Positions 7,483-18,571 of a stretch of DNA of 64,000 bases are shown here, in pieces. The stretch's first letter is position 1. Every line of letters starts with the position of its first letter. The notes under the pieces are model-generated. The model was not told where the DNA came from, searched no databases, and saw only the letters and a program-made list of their open reading frames with translations. The position numbers were made by a program, and so were the translations under genes. Origin of the DNA: Mycobacterium conspicuum (GTDB lineage: Bacteria; Actinomycetota; Actinomycetes; Mycobacteriales; Mycobacteriaceae); the NCBI RefSeq assembly GCF_010730195.1, contig NZ_AP022613.1, forward strand, positions 6,076,001 through 6,140,000. The letters run 5' to 3'.

Positions 7483-9651
7483 CTAGGTGACGTCGGCTTT
7501 CACTTTGGCGGCCGCGGATTCCGGCATCGGTTCATAGCGGACGAACGACCGGGTGAACGATGCCGCCCCGTGCGCCAGCGAGCGCAGGTCGATGGCGTAG
7601 CGCGTCAATTCCACCTGCGGGACTTCGGCTTTCACGACCGTACGCTCGTGGCCCGCGGTGTCGGTGCCCAGCACCCGGCCCCGACGGCTGGACAGGTCGC
7701 CCATTACCGCGCCGACGAAATCGTCGGGTACCAACACCGAGATCTCGTCGATCGGCTCGAGCAACGTCACCTTGGTCGCGGCCGCCGCCTCCCGCAACGC
7801 CAGCCCGCCGGCCATCTGGAAGGCGAAGTCCGAAGAGTCGACGCTGTGCGCCTTGCCGTCGAACAGCGTGACCCGGATGTCGACGACCGGGTACCCCGCG
7901 AGGACCCCCTTCTCCATCTGCGCACGGACCCCCTTCTCCACGCTCGGGATGAAGTTCCGCGGTACCGCGCCGCCCACCACCTTGTCGACGAACTCGAACC
8001 CCGAGCCCTCGGGTAGCGGCTCCACCTCGATGTCACACACCGCGTACTGCCCGTGCCCGCCGGACTGCTTGATGTGGCGGCCGTGGCCTTTCGCCTTGCC
8101 GCTGATGGTTTCTCGCAGCGGCACCCGCAATTCGATCGTGTCCACGGTGACGCCGTACCGACTGGCCAGCGCGTCGAGGACGACGCCGGCGTGGGCCTCG
8201 CCCATGCACCACAGCACGATCTGGTGTGTTTCCTGGTTCTGCTCGATGCGCAACGTCGGGTCCTCGGCGGCCAACCGGCCCAGGCCGACCGACAGCTTGT
8301 CTTCATCGGCCTTGGCGTGCGCCGCAATGGCGATGGGCAACAGCGGCTCCGGCATGGTCCAGGGCCTGAGCACCAGCGGATGAGCCTTGTCCGACAGCGT
8401 GTCGCCGGTTTCGGCGCGACCCAGCTTGCCGATCGCGCAGATGTCGCCCGCCACCACGGCCGACGCCGGCCGCTGCTGTTTGCCCAGCGGAAACGACAGC
8501 ACGCCGATCCGTTCGTCTTCGTCGTGGTCGGGGTGCGCGCTCAGGCTGCCGTCGCCGTCGGTTCCCCCGAAGAAGGACGAAAAATGGCCCGACACGTGAA
8601 CCGTCGCGTCGGGCTTGATGGTCCCGGAGAACACCCGGACCAGGCTGACCCTGCCGACGTAGGGGTCCGACGTCGTCTTGACCACCTCGGCCAGCAGCGG
8701 TCCGCCCGCGTCGCAGGCCAGCGTGGCGTGGGCGGCGCCCTGCGGGGTGAAGACCTCGGGTAGCGGGTGTTCCAGCGGGGACGGGAAGCCGCGGGTCGCG
8801 ATCTCCAGCAGCTCGAGCGTGCCGACACCGGTACCGCTGCACACCGGGATCACCGGGAAGAAGGAGCCCCGCGCGACGGCGCGCTCCAAGTCCTCGACCA
8901 GCACCGACTCGTCGATCTTTTCGCCGCCCAGGTAACGCTCCATCAGGGATTCGTCCTCGGACTCCTCGATGATGCCCTCGATCAGGGTGCCCCGGGCCTC
9001 CTCGATGCGGTCCGCGTCCGACGGGTCCGGCGGCTGGGTGGTGCGCTTACCGCCGTCGTACTTGTAGTAAGTCTGTGAGAGCAATCCGATCAGGCCCGTG
9101 CACGACGGCATGCCGGTCGGCAGGTAGAGCGGTAAAACCTTGTCGCCGAACGCGTTTTGCGCCGCGGCTAACGCCTCTTGGTAGTTCGCCCTGGCGTGGT
9201 CGAGCTTGGTGATCACCACCGCGCGGGGCATGCCGACCTGGCTGCATTCCTGCCACAGCGACTTGGTCGGCTCGTCGACGCCCTCGTTCGCCGCGATGAC
9301 GAACAGCGCGCAATCGGCGGCCCGCAACCCGGCCCGCAACTCGCCCACGAAATCGGCGTATCCGGGCGTGTCGATGAGGTTGACCTTGATCCCGTCGTGC
9401 GACAGGGAGGCCACGGCAACCCCGACCGACCGCTGTTGGCGGATCTCCGCCTCCTCGAAGTCGCAGACCGTGGTGCCCTCCACCACCGAGCCCTGCCGGT
9501 TGAGCACCCCGCCCGCGACCAACAGCGCCTCGACGAGGGTGGTCTTGCCGCCGCCCGACGGCCCGACCAAGACCACATTGCGAACGGCGCTCGGACCGTC
9601 CGCGGTGGGTGCGGCTGCCGCGCCCTGGGAACCATTCGCTCTGTCGGCCAT
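7483..9651 (-). CDS. fusA2: Elongation factor G-like GTPase EF-G2
   Basis: Encodes 722 residues (714 in Rv0120c). The ATG at 9651 is preceded by GGAGG. The G1 loop GPSGGGKTT lies at residues 30-38, the G3 motif reads DTPGYADF and the G4 motif reads TKLD. EF-G domains II to V follow. Canonical EF-G has DTPGH with a catalytic histidine in switch II; here it is tyrosine. G4 is TKLD rather than NKxD. Mycobacterial EF-G2 is reported to bind guanine nucleotide without ribosome-stimulated GTPase and not to replace EF-G. The true fusA sits in the str operon elsewhere. The role is probably an auxiliary ribosome factor. Confidence 0.93.
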   Translation of the reverse strand: MADRANGSQGAAAAPTADGPSAVRNVVLVGPSGGGKTTLVEALLVAGGVLNRQGSVVEGTTVCDFEEAEIRQQRSVGVAVASLSHDGIKVNLIDTPGYADFVGELRAGLRAADCALFVIAANEGVDEPTKSLWQECSQVGMPRAVVITKLDHARANYQEALAAAQNAFGDKVLPLYLPTGMPSCTGLIGLLSQTYYKYDGGKRTTQPPDPSDADRIEEARGTLIEGIIEESEDESLMERYLGGEKIDESVLVEDLERAVARGSFFPVIPVCSGTGVGTLELLEIATRGFPSPLEHPLPEVFTPQGAAHATLACDAGGPLLAEVVKTTSDPYVGRVSLVRVFSGTIKPDATVHVSGHFSSFFGGTDGDGSLSAHPDHDEDERIGVLSFPLGKQQRPASAVVAGDICAIGKLGRAETGDTLSDKAHPLVLRPWTMPEPLLPIAIAAHAKADEDKLSVGLGRLAAEDPTLRIEQNQETHQIVLWCMGEAHAGVVLDALASRYGVTVDTIELRVPLRETISGKAKGHGRHIKQSGGHGQYAVCDIEVEPLPEGSGFEFVDKVVGGAVPRNFIPSVEKGVRAQMEKGVLAGYPVVDIRVTLFDGKAHSVDSSDFAFQMAGGLALREAAAATKVTLLEPIDEISVLVPDDFVGAVMGDLSSRRGRVLGTDTAGHERTVVKAEVPQVELTRYAIDLRSLAHGAASFTRSFVRYEPMPESAAAKVKADVT

Positions 9652-9763
9652 GACATACCTCCGGTGTTCGCTCGGCGGGTGGGTGCTGATGTGTTCTAGG
9701 CCACACCCGTAAGCAACTTTTCTCCCAACTGGGGCCCAACACAAGGGTCGCGGAGCGTCGGGA

Positions 9764-10171
9764 TCAGGCGTGCCAGCTCGACCAGCGCCGCACGGCGACC
9801 GCGATCACCGGACCGTCCAACGGAACCGATTGGTACTGGGGATATTTGGCGCGCAGCAGCCGGTATCCCGCCTGCATCTGCTCGCCGTCGTGATGAATCG
9901 TGGCGACACCGTCGGCCCGCACCCACCACAGCTGCGTCCAGTCGTCGCTGTAGTGGTCAACCAACAGGCTGGCCTGCGGATTGTTCTCGATGTTGGCCAG
10001 GCGGCGCAGCTTCTGCGTCGTCTTTGGCTTCGCGTCGACGGCCGTGTACGCAATATCGGCGTCGACCGCGAACACCACCGGCACCAAATGCGGCACGCCG
10101 TCGGGCGTCACCGTGGCCAGCCGCGCCACCGGGGACCGGCCAAAGCTGGCCCGCGGGTCGAATTCGCCCAC
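9764..10171 (-). CDS. PPOX-class F420-dependent protein, Rv0121 family
   Basis: Encodes 135 residues from a GTG at 10171. It is a single split-barrel flavin/deazaflavin domain of the pyridoxamine-phosphate-oxidase fold, with the opening pattern [19 protein letters not shown] typical of this class. It matches Rv0121c in position and type. Members of this subfamily are assigned as F420-dependent oxidoreductases, with unknown substrates. It is divergent from pepA, with a 101-bp gap. The Rv0122, Rv0123 and PE_PGRS2 genes found next to it in M. tuberculosis are missing here. Confidence 0.85.
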   Translation of the reverse strand: MGEFDPRASFGRSPVARLATVTPDGVPHLVPVVFAVDADIAYTAVDAKPKTTQKLRRLANIENNPQASLLVDHYSDDWTQLWWVRADGVATIHHDGEQMQAGYRLLRAKYPQYQSVPLDGPVIAVAVRRWSSWHA

Positions 10172-10272
10172 CCGGTCAGCTTAGAAGCCACCTTGAGAGC
10201 GGCACGTTAGGTTGGTGAGCAGCGTGGTTTACGGTGATGCTGATCCCCCACCCCGACGCAGGAGGAAACGCG

Positions 10273-11331
10273 ATGAGCAAATGGCACCACCGCTCGCCCT
10301 GGTGGTCATGGTTGGTCAGCGTGCTGGCCGTGGTCGGGTTGGGACTGGCCTTGGGACTGCCCACCGCGCCGGCGTCTGCCGCACCTGCCCTGAACGGGTT
10401 CAGCGAGCGGCCCGCGCCCAAGCTCGACCCCGCCGCGATGGTTGCGCCGCAGGTCGTCAACATCAACACCAGGTTCGGATTCAACAACGCGGTGGGCGCC
10501 GGAACCGGCATGATCATCGATCCGGCCGGGGTGGTGCTGACGAACAACCACGTGATTTCGGGCGCCACCGACATCAGCGTGTTCTCCAACGCGAACGGCC
10601 AGACCTACGCCGTCGACGTGATCGGTTACGACCGGGTGCAGGACGTCGCGGTGCTGCAGCTGCGCGGCGGGGGCGGCCTGCCCGCCGCCGCGATCGGTGG
10701 CGGGGCCACGGTCGGAGAGCCGATCGTCGCGCTGGGCAACACCGGCGGGCAGGGCGGCATGCCCAGCGTGCTGCCTGGCAAGGTGGTCGCCGTCAATCAA
10801 AGCGTGCACGCGTCGGACTCGCTGACCGGCGCCGAGGAATCGCTGAACGGGTTGATCCAGGTCGACGCGCCGATCAAGCCCGGCGACTCGGGCGGCCCGA
10901 TCGTCAATAGCGCCGGACAGGTGATCGGGATGACCACCGCCGCGACCGACAACTTCAAGATGTCGGGCGGGGCGGGCTTCGCCATCCCGATCGGACACGC
11001 GATGGGCGTGGCCGCGGCGATCCGGGGCGGGGGCGGCGGCGGCACCGTGCACGTCGGCCCGACGGCCTTCTTGGGTCTGGGCGTGGTGGACAACAACGGC
11101 AATGGTGCGCGGGTCGAACGCGTGGTCGGAACCGGACCGGCGTCGGAGGCCGGGCTCTCGCCCGGCGACGTCATCACCCGGGTCGACAACACCGCGATCA
11201 CCTCGGCGACCGCGATGGCGGATGTGCTCGTCCCGCATCACCCCGGCGACAACATCGCGGTCACGTACCGCAGCGCGTCGGGCAATGTCCGCACGGTGAA
11301 TATCACGTTGGCCGACGGGCCGCCGGCCTGA
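10273..11331 (+). CDS. pepA: Secreted trypsin-like serine protease PepA (HtrA/PDZ)
   Basis: Encodes 352 residues (355 in Rv0125). The start follows AGGAGGAAACGCG. A Sec signal peptide runs to about residue 36 with APASA-AP as the cleavage site. The protease domain carries His93 (NNHVIS), Asp124 (QDVAVLQL) and Ser206 (GDSGGP). A Gly-rich linker at about residues 255-262 leads into a PDZ domain to the end. The M. tuberculosis protein is the Mtb32A antigen used in the M72 vaccine fusion. It is a secreted or surface protease with an unknown physiological target. It is divergent from the PPOX gene and is followed by treS after 129 bp. Confidence 0.95.
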   Translation: MSKWHHRSPWWSWLVSVLAVVGLGLALGLPTAPASAAPALNGFSERPAPKLDPAAMVAPQVVNINTRFGFNNAVGAGTGMIIDPAGVVLTNNHVISGATDISVFSNANGQTYAVDVIGYDRVQDVAVLQLRGGGGLPAAAIGGGATVGEPIVALGNTGGQGGMPSVLPGKVVAVNQSVHASDSLTGAEESLNGLIQVDAPIKPGDSGGPIVNSAGQVIGMTTAATDNFKMSGGAGFAIPIGHAMGVAAAIRGGGGGGTVHVGPTAFLGLGVVDNNGNGARVERVVGTGPASEAGLSPGDVITRVDNTAITSATAMADVLVPHHPGDNIAVTYRSASGNVRTVNITLADGPPA

Positions 11332-11460
11332 CAGCTACCTAATATCGCCCAATATCGGGACGGCGTCGGCAATTTCGCTTCCGCCGGAGCCGATTTGCCG
11401 ATCGTCGGCGAGCGTGATTCCAGGTGTCCCGCCTCGGGTACCCGTGGCATCGTGGTCTTG

Positions 11461-13284
11461 ATGAACGACGGAAAAAACGCTGTCGAACACCATCCCGATC
11501 CGGCCGGGGGCAGTCACGTCGAAGGAGGTGTGGTCGAGCACCCGGATGCCGAGGATTTCGACAACGCCGCCGCGCTGCCCGCCGACCCGACCTGGTTCAA
11601 ACACGCGGTGTTCTACGAGGTGCTGGTCCGCGCGTTCAGCGACGCCAACGCGGACGGTTCGGGCGACCTGCGCGGCCTGCTCGATCGCCTGGACTACCTG
11701 CAGTGGCTTGGGATCGACTGCATTTGGCTGCCCCCGTTCTACGATTCGCCGCTGCGCGACGGCGGTTACGACATCCGGGACTTCTACAAGGTGCTGCCCG
11801 AATTCGGCACGGTCGACGATTTCGTCAAGCTGCTGGACGCCGCGCACCGGCGGGGGATCCGCGTCATCACCGACCTGGTGATGAACCACACGTCGGATTC
11901 CCACCCGTGGTTCCAGGAGTCGCGCCACGACCCCGACGGCCCCTACGGCGACTACTACGTGTGGAGCGACACCAGCGACAAGTACACCGACGCCCGCATC
12001 ATCTTCATCGACACCGAGGAGTCGAACTGGACGTTCGACCCGGTGCGCAAGCAGTTCTACTGGCACCGGTTCTTCTCCCACCAGCCGGACCTGAACTACG
12101 ACAACCCGGCCGTGCAAGAGGCGATGATCGACGTCCTGCGGTTCTGGCTCGACCTCGGCATCGACGGGTTCCGGCTGGACGCGGTGCCGTATTTGTTCGA
12201 ACGCGAGGGCACCAACTGCGAAAACCTGCCCGAGACGCACGCGTTCCTCAAGCGCGTCCGCAAAGTCGTCGACGACGAGTACCCGGGCCGGGTGCTGCTG
12301 GCCGAGGCCAATCAGTGGCCCGCCGATGTCGTCGAATACTTCGGCGACGCCAGCACCGGCGGCGACGAATGCCACATGGCTTTCCACTTTCCGCTGATGC
12401 CGCGCATCTTCATGGCGGTCCGGCGCGAATCGCGGTTTCCGATCTCGGAGATCATGGCGCAGACGCCCGACATCCCGGACCTGGCCCAGTGGGGGATCTT
12501 TCTGCGCAACCACGACGAGTTGACGCTGGAAATGGTCACCGACGAGGAACGCGACTACATGTACGCCGAGTACGCCAAGGATCCGCGGATGAAGGCCAAC
12601 GTCGGGATCCGTCGCCGACTGGCGCCACTGCTGGACAACGACTTCAACCAGATGCGGTTGTTCAACGCGCTGCTGCTGTCGCTGCCCGGCTCTCCGGTCC
12701 TGTATTACGGCGACGAGATCGGGATGGGCGACGTGATCTGGCTCGGCGACCGCGACGGGGTCCGCACGCCGATGCAGTGGACGCCCGACCGCAACGCCGG
12801 ATTCTCCACCGCCAACCCGGGCCGGCTGTACCTGCCGCCCAGCCAGGACCCCGTCTATGGCTATCAGGCCGTCAACGTCGAAGCGCAACGCGACACCTCG
12901 ACCTCGCTGCTCAACTGGACCCGCACCATGCTTGCGGTGCGCCGCCGGCACGAGGCCTTCGCGGTCGGCACCTTCGAAGAGCTGGGCGGGTCGAACCCGT
13001 CGGTGCTGGCGTTTGTGCGCCAGGCGGCCGACAGTGCCGGCTCCGGTGGCTCCAGCGGCTCCGGGGGTGACGTCATGGGTGACACTGTGCTGTGCATCAA
13101 CAACCTGTCGCGGTTCCCGCAGCCCATCGAGCTGAACCTGCAGCATTGGAACGGCAGCACGCCGGTCGAGCTGACCGGACAGGTTGAGTTCCCACGCATC
13201 GGACACCTGCCCTATCTGCTGACGCTGCCCGGGCACGGGTTCTACTGGTTTCAGCTGATCCCATCCGAGGAGAACAACGCATGA
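11461..13284 (+). CDS. treS: Trehalose synthase / maltose-trehalose isomerase
   Basis: Encodes 607 residues (601 in Rv0126). It is a GH13 enzyme; the nucleophile is Asp240 (GFRLDAVPY), the acid/base is Glu282 (LLAEANQW) and the third acid is Asp352 (RNHDEL). It interconverts trehalose and maltose and feeds maltose to Mak for the GlgE alpha-glucan pathway. The ATG at 11461 matches the M. tuberculosis N-terminus; an upstream open stretch of 22 codons is ignored. A Gly/Ser-rich insert ([12 protein letters not shown]) near residue 525 is absent from my memory of the M. tuberculosis protein. The stop overlaps the mak start in ATGA, so the two are translationally coupled. Confidence 0.96.
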   Translation: MNDGKNAVEHHPDPAGGSHVEGGVVEHPDAEDFDNAAALPADPTWFKHAVFYEVLVRAFSDANADGSGDLRGLLDRLDYLQWLGIDCIWLPPFYDSPLRDGGYDIRDFYKVLPEFGTVDDFVKLLDAAHRRGIRVITDLVMNHTSDSHPWFQESRHDPDGPYGDYYVWSDTSDKYTDARIIFIDTEESNWTFDPVRKQFYWHRFFSHQPDLNYDNPAVQEAMIDVLRFWLDLGIDGFRLDAVPYLFEREGTNCENLPETHAFLKRVRKVVDDEYPGRVLLAEANQWPADVVEYFGDASTGGDECHMAFHFPLMPRIFMAVRRESRFPISEIMAQTPDIPDLAQWGIFLRNHDELTLEMVTDEERDYMYAEYAKDPRMKANVGIRRRLAPLLDNDFNQMRLFNALLLSLPGSPVLYYGDEIGMGDVIWLGDRDGVRTPMQWTPDRNAGFSTANPGRLYLPPSQDPVYGYQAVNVEAQRDTSTSLLNWTRTMLAVRRRHEAFAVGTFEELGGSNPSVLAFVRQAADSAGSGGSSGSGGDVMGDTVLCINNLSRFPQPIELNLQHWNGSTPVELTGQVEFPRIGHLPYLLTLPGHGFYWFQLIPSEENNA

Positions 13285-14657
13285 CTTCCCCGGCCGAGCA
13301 CCCAGCCAAGCTGCCCTGGTCTGAGTGGCTGCCGCAACAACGTTGGTACGCGGGGCGCAACCGCGAACTGTCCGCCGCCGAGCCGGCCGTCGTGGTCCCG
13401 CTGCGCGACGACCTCGACCTGGTGCTCGTCGACGCCGAGTACACCGACGGCTCGGCGGAGCGCTACCAGGTGATCGTCGGCTGGGATTCCGCGCCGGTCT
13501 CGGAGTACAGCACCGTGGCCACCATCGGCGCCGCCGGCGACCACACCGGCTTCGACGCGCTGTATGCCCCGGACGCGCCGCAGTTTCTGCTGTCGTTGAT
13601 GGACACTTCGGCCGTGCGGACGGGGTCAGAGGTCTCGGATATCGAAGTGGTGTTCGGCAAGGAGCCCGATGTCGAACTGCCCCTGGAATCCGAGCCGCAT
13701 GTTTCTGACGCCGAGCAGTCCAACACCAGCGTGATCTTCGATCGGCGCGCCATCTTCAAGGTGTTCCGCCGGGTCAGCGAGGGCATCAATCCCGACATCG
13801 AACTGAACCGGGTGCTCGCGCGGGCCGGCAACCCGCACGTGGCCCGGCTATTCGGCACCTACGAGATAGCGGCCGCCGACGCCGACAAGGTCTGCCCGCT
13901 GGGCATGGTGACCGAGTTTGCGGCCAATGCCGCCGAAGGCTGGGCGATGGCCACCGCCAGCCTCCGCGACCTGTTCGCCGAGGGCGACCTGTATGCGCAC
14001 GAGGTCGGCGGCGACTTCGCCGGCGAGTCCTACCGGCTCGGCGAAGCCGTCGCGTCCGTGCACGCCACCCTGGCCGAGTGCCTGGGAACGGCGCAAACAA
14101 CGTTTCCGGTGGACAACGTGCTGGCACGGCTGTCGTCGACCGCGGCGATCGTTCCTGAACTGGGCGAGTACGTGCCGACGGTCGAGGAGCGCTTTCAGAA
14201 GCTGGCCAACGAGACGATCACCGTTCAACGGGTGCATGGCGATCTGCATCTGGGCCAGGTGCTACGCACCCCGGAGAGCTGGCTGCTGATCGACTTCGAA
14301 GGTGAGCCGGGCCAGCCGCTGGTCGAGCGGCGCGCGCCGGATTCGCCGCTGCGCGACGTGGCCGGCGTCCTGCGCTCCTTCGAGTACGCCGCCTACGGGC
14401 CTTTGGTCGATAAGGGGCTGGACCAGGCGCCCGACAAGCAGCGCGCGGCGCGCGCCCGGGAATGGGTGGAACGCAACCGCACCGCCTTCTGCGACGGGTA
14501 TGCGGCCGCGTCGGGGGTTGACCCCCGCGATTCGGCCTTGCTGCTGGCCGCGTACGAACTCGACAAGGCCGTGTACGAGACCGGTTATGAGGCCCGGCAC
14601 CGGCCCGGCTGGCTGCCGATCCCGCTGCGGTCCATCGCGCGGCTCACCGCCGTTTAG
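13281..14657 (+). CDS. mak: Maltokinase
   Basis: Encodes 458 residues (455 in Rv0127). It has an N-terminal cap domain and a kinase fold like aminoglycoside phosphotransferases. The catalytic aspartate is Asp321 in VHGDLHLGQ and the metal-binding aspartate is Asp338 in [10 protein letters not shown]. It phosphorylates maltose with ATP to maltose-1-phosphate, the donor for GlgE. It forms a complex with TreS in mycobacteria. The ATG overlaps the treS stop by four bases. Confidence 0.96.
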   Translation: MTSPAEHPAKLPWSEWLPQQRWYAGRNRELSAAEPAVVVPLRDDLDLVLVDAEYTDGSAERYQVIVGWDSAPVSEYSTVATIGAAGDHTGFDALYAPDAPQFLLSLMDTSAVRTGSEVSDIEVVFGKEPDVELPLESEPHVSDAEQSNTSVIFDRRAIFKVFRRVSEGINPDIELNRVLARAGNPHVARLFGTYEIAAADADKVCPLGMVTEFAANAAEGWAMATASLRDLFAEGDLYAHEVGGDFAGESYRLGEAVASVHATLAECLGTAQTTFPVDNVLARLSSTAAIVPELGEYVPTVEERFQKLANETITVQRVHGDLHLGQVLRTPESWLLIDFEGEPGQPLVERRAPDSPLRDVAGVLRSFEYAAYGPLVDKGLDQAPDKQRAARAREWVERNRTAFCDGYAAASGVDPRDSALLLAAYELDKAVYETGYEARHRPGWLPIPLRSIARLTAV

Positions 14658-14689
14658 CGGGCGCGGCCCTCGGATGAAAACATGTCCGA

Positions 14690-15370
14690 GTGCCGGGCGA
14701 GATCTTCAACAGTGAATCGCGGTTGTCGTGGGTGCTGGCGGTGTTGGCCGGCGTGCTGGGAGCCACCGCCTACATGCACTCCGCGGGCTACTTCGTCACC
14801 TTCATGACCGGGAACGCCCAGCGCGCCGTGCTCGGGTACTTCAGCAACGATGCCGGGCTGGCGGTCTCGGCGGGCGTGCTCATCGTGTGCTTCGTCGCCG
14901 GCGTGGTGGTCGCCTCCATCTGCCGGCGGCGACTCTGGTCGGGGCATCCGCACGGCCCGACCGTGCTGACCACCTTCAGCCTGGTGGCCGCCACGGTGCT
15001 GGATGTCATCGACGAGGGCTGGGCAGAACTGCAGCTCGATTTCACGCCAATCATGTTGGTGGCCTTCGGCATTGGCGCGTTGAATACGTCGTTCGTCGAA
15101 GACGGCGAGGTGTCGGTGCCGTTGAGCTATGTGACGGGCACGCTGGTCAAGATGGGCCAGGGCATCGAACGGCACATCGCCGGGGGCACCGCGTCGGACT
15201 GGCTCGGCTACTTTCTGCTTTTCGCCAGCTTCGTTGTGGGCGCGGTGATCGGTGGCGGCATCAGCCTGGTGGTCAACGGCACATGGATGCTGGTGGTCGC
15301 CTCGCTCATGTGCGCGCTGACGACCGGCTACACCTACTTTCACCAGGATCGCCGCGCCCGGGAATTCTGA
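14690..15370 (+). CDS. DUF1275 (YoaK-like) membrane protein, Rv0128 homologue
   Basis: Encodes 226 residues from a GTG at 14690; an in-frame stop at 14675 rules out a longer start. There are about six membrane segments. The N-terminal pattern, an LAGVLGATAYM helix followed by FVTFMTGNAQR, is the DUF1275 signature. It sits 32 bp after mak and may be read from the same transcript, as for Rv0128. Function unknown; some DUF1275 proteins have been proposed as permeases. It converges on fbpC across a strong hairpin. Confidence 0.82.
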   Translation: MPGEIFNSESRLSWVLAVLAGVLGATAYMHSAGYFVTFMTGNAQRAVLGYFSNDAGLAVSAGVLIVCFVAGVVVASICRRRLWSGHPHGPTVLTTFSLVAATVLDVIDEGWAELQLDFTPIMLVAFGIGALNTSFVEDGEVSVPLSYVTGTLVKMGQGIERHIAGGTASDWLGYFLLFASFVVGAVIGGGISLVVNGTWMLVVASLMCALTTGYTYFHQDRRAREF

Positions 15371-15389
15371 TAAATCAGCCCCAAAAGGA

Positions 15390-15431
15390 AGCATCGGCAG
15401 CAGCGCTGGCCGTTGCGCTGCTGCCGATGCT
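15390..15431. terminator. Bidirectional hairpin terminator between Rv0128 homologue and fbpC
   Basis: A perfect 17-bp stem (15390-15406 with 15415-15431, arms beginning AGCATCGGCAGCAGCGC) closes an 8-base loop. It lies in the 80-bp gap between two convergent genes and no U-tract follows on either side, as is common for mycobacterial terminators. Confidence 0.8.
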
Positions 15432-15450
15432 GGCTTGATGGACGCTCGGC

Positions 15451-16587
<1,137 letters not shown>

Positions 16588-16928
16588 GGAGCGATCGCAA
16601 GCCCGGCGCAGCCGGGCGCAGCGGGTCGCGACCATCGGGTCAGGAGCGATCGCAAGCCCGGCGCAGCCGGGCGCAGCGGGTCGCGACCATCGGGTCAGGA
16701 GCGATCGCAAGCCCGGCGCAGCCGGGCGCAGCGGGTCGCGACCATCGGGTCAGGAGCGATCGCAAGCCCGGCGCAGCCGGGCGCAGCGGGTCGCGACCAT
16801 CGGGTCAGGAGCGATCGCAAGCCCGGCGCAGCCGGGCGCAGCGGGTCGCGACCATCGGGTCAGGAGCGATCGCGAGCCCGGCGAAGCCGGGCGCTGCGGG
16901 TCGCGACCATCGGGCCGGAGCGATCGCG
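16588..16928. repeat. 55-bp tandem repeat array (MIRU/VNTR-like)
   Basis: Five copies of a 55-bp unit that are identical by eye start at 16588, 16643, 16698, 16753 and 16808. A sixth, 54-bp copy at 16863 has a handful of changes, and a 12-bp fragment starts at 16917. The unit begins GGAGCGATCGCAAG and contains the small hairpin GCCCGGC-GCA-GCCGGGC. The copies abut with no unique spacers, so this is not a CRISPR. A related single copy sits at 60816-60860. The array lies between the 3' end of the ABC permease gene and the fbpC promoter region, so copy number could alter fbpC expression (inference). Confidence 0.95.
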
Positions 16929-16947
16929 TCGGGATTCAAGCTAAGGG

Positions 16948-17766
16948 TCAAGACACCAAGCGGCGCAACAACGTTGAGGCCGTCGCAATGCCGATCAGCG
17001 CGGCCGCCACCAGCACGACGATGTCGAGCGGATTGAAGGGTGTGCCAATCAGCAGCGCCCGCAACGCATTGACTTCATAGCTGAGCGGGTTGACCGTGTT
17101 CAGCGCGCGCAACCAGGAGGGCATCACGTCGACGGGGTACAGCGCATTCGACGCGAAGAACAGCGGCATGGTGATGGCCTGCCCGATACCCATCAGACGA
17201 TCGCGACTGCGCACCAGCCCGGCCAGTGTCATCGACAGGCACGCGAAGAACGCGGCCCCGAGCATCACGATGGCCATCGCGCCGAGGATCCGGAGCGGGT
17301 TGATGGTCAGGCCGACGCGCATCACATAGGCCAGCGCCATCACGCCGACGACCTGCGCGACCGACCGCACGCCGGCCGCGAAGGCCTTGCCGGTGATCAG
17401 CGCCGACGCCGGAGCCGGGGTCACCATCAGTTTGGCGAGGATGCCGGCGTCTCGATCCCAAATGATCTGTATGCCATAGAAGATCGAGATGAACAGCGCC
17501 GACTGGGCGATGATCCCCGGCGCCAAAAACGCCAAATAGGACACCGATCCGGTGTGAATCACGTGCAGCTTGCTGAACGTGGTGCCGAAGATCAGCAGCC
17601 ACAACGCGGGCTGCACCATCCGGGTGACCAGTTCGGTGCGATCGTGTTGCAGCTTCTGCAGCTCGACGATCGCGAACGCGCTGACGCGATCCAGCGTCGC
17701 GGTGACCCGGTGCCATCCGCGCGGGGCTCGCACCAGGGTGACCGTCGCGGCGTGGTCAACTTGCAC
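16948..17766 (-). CDS. ABC-2 type transporter permease
   Basis: Encodes about 272 residues with six membrane segments of the ABC-2/DrrB type. The motif WDRDAGILAKLMVTPAP is typical of daunorubicin-like exporter permeases. The start is taken as the GTG at 17766, nine bases after AGAAAGG; a TTG at 17775 in the same frame directly abuts that site and is less likely. The start overlaps the end of the ATPase gene, so the two are coupled. It pairs with the upstream ATPase to export a lipid or hydrophobic drug-like molecule. This operon is not at this place in M. tuberculosis. Confidence 0.88.
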   Translation of the reverse strand: MQVDHAATVTLVRAPRGWHRVTATLDRVSAFAIVELQKLQHDRTELVTRMVQPALWLLIFGTTFSKLHVIHTGSVSYLAFLAPGIIAQSALFISIFYGIQIIWDRDAGILAKLMVTPAPASALITGKAFAAGVRSVAQVVGVMALAYVMRVGLTINPLRILGAMAIVMLGAAFFACLSMTLAGLVRSRDRLMGIGQAITMPLFFASNALYPVDVMPSWLRALNTVNPLSYEVNALRALLIGTPFNPLDIVVLVAAALIGIATASTLLRRLVS

Positions 17767-18571
17767 GGCTGGCAACCTTTCTGCTGGAACGGATTTGGCG
17801 GAACGACCCGGCTTCCTCTTGCGCCAAGTCCGCGGCCGCGTAGTGCCGGAACACGTCCTCGAGGGTGGCGCCGGGCGCCACCGCTTCCTTGAGCCTGGCG
17901 GGGGTGCCCACGGCCCGCAGTTCGCCGCGATGCATCAACGCGACCCGGTCGCACAACGCGTCGGCTTCCTCCATGTAGTGAGTGGTCAGCAGCACCGTCA
18001 TGCCGAACTGGGACTGCATCTTCCGCACCTGAGCCCAAACACCGTCGCGGGCAATCGGATCCAGCCCGACCGTCGGTTCGTCGAGCACCAGCAGCGACGG
18101 GCGGTTGACCAGTGCCTGGGCCACCTCCAGGCGGCGCACCATGCCGCCGGAGTAGGTCCCGGCCAGCCGGTCGGCCACGTCATGTAACTGCATGGCGGCC
18201 AGTGCTTGATCGGCACGTTCGGTGCGCTGGGCGCGGGGCACCCCGTACAGCCGAGCGAACCATTCCACGTTCTGCCGGCCGGTCAGTGATGGCTCTATCG
18301 AAAGCTGTTGCGGCACATAGCCGATGTTGCTTCGGATATCGACGGTCTGATCGTGCGAATCCATTCCGAAGATGCGCAGCTCACCCTGCTGCACCGGCGC
18401 CAGCGTGGTGAGCATGCGCACCAGCGTCGTCTTTCCTGCGCCGTTGGGCCCCAGCAGGCCCATGGTCTCGCCGGGACGTACCTGCAACGTCAGGTCATCG
18501 ACGGCGGTGAACTTGCCATAGCGGTACGTCAGCTTCCGGCAGTCGATGGCCGGCGGCAGTGATCCACTCAT
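17756..18571 (-). CDS. ABC transporter ATP-binding protein (DrrA-like)
   Basis: Encodes 271 residues. Walker A is GPNGAGKTT (residues 41-49), the signature is YSGGM (140-144) and Walker B is LLVLDEPT (160-167), followed by a C-terminal extension typical of DrrA-type ATPases. It powers the adjacent permease, probably as a homodimer with two permeases. Its ATG overlaps the stop of the MarR gene in ATGA, and its end overlaps the permease start, so the three genes form one coupled operon. Confidence 0.93.
   Translation of the reverse strand: MSGSLPPAIDCRKLTYRYGKFTAVDDLTLQVRPGETMGLLGPNGAGKTTLVRMLTTLAPVQQGELRIFGMDSHDQTVDIRSNIGYVPQQLSIEPSLTGRQNVEWFARLYGVPRAQRTERADQALAAMQLHDVADRLAGTYSGGMVRRLEVAQALVNRPSLLVLDEPTVGLDPIARDGVWAQVRKMQSQFGMTVLLTTHYMEEADALCDRVALMHRGELRAVGTPARLKEAVAPGATLEDVFRHYAAADLAQEEAGSFRQIRSSRKVASRAS

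Noticed and set aside
11335..13236. 633-residue open frame antisense to treS
   Set aside because: Shadow of a well-identified GH13 enzyme; composition is Val/Asp/His/Arg-rich, as expected from antisense of GC-rich coding sequence.
16588..16928. CRISPR array
   Set aside because: The copies abut directly with no unique spacers, and no cas gene is present.
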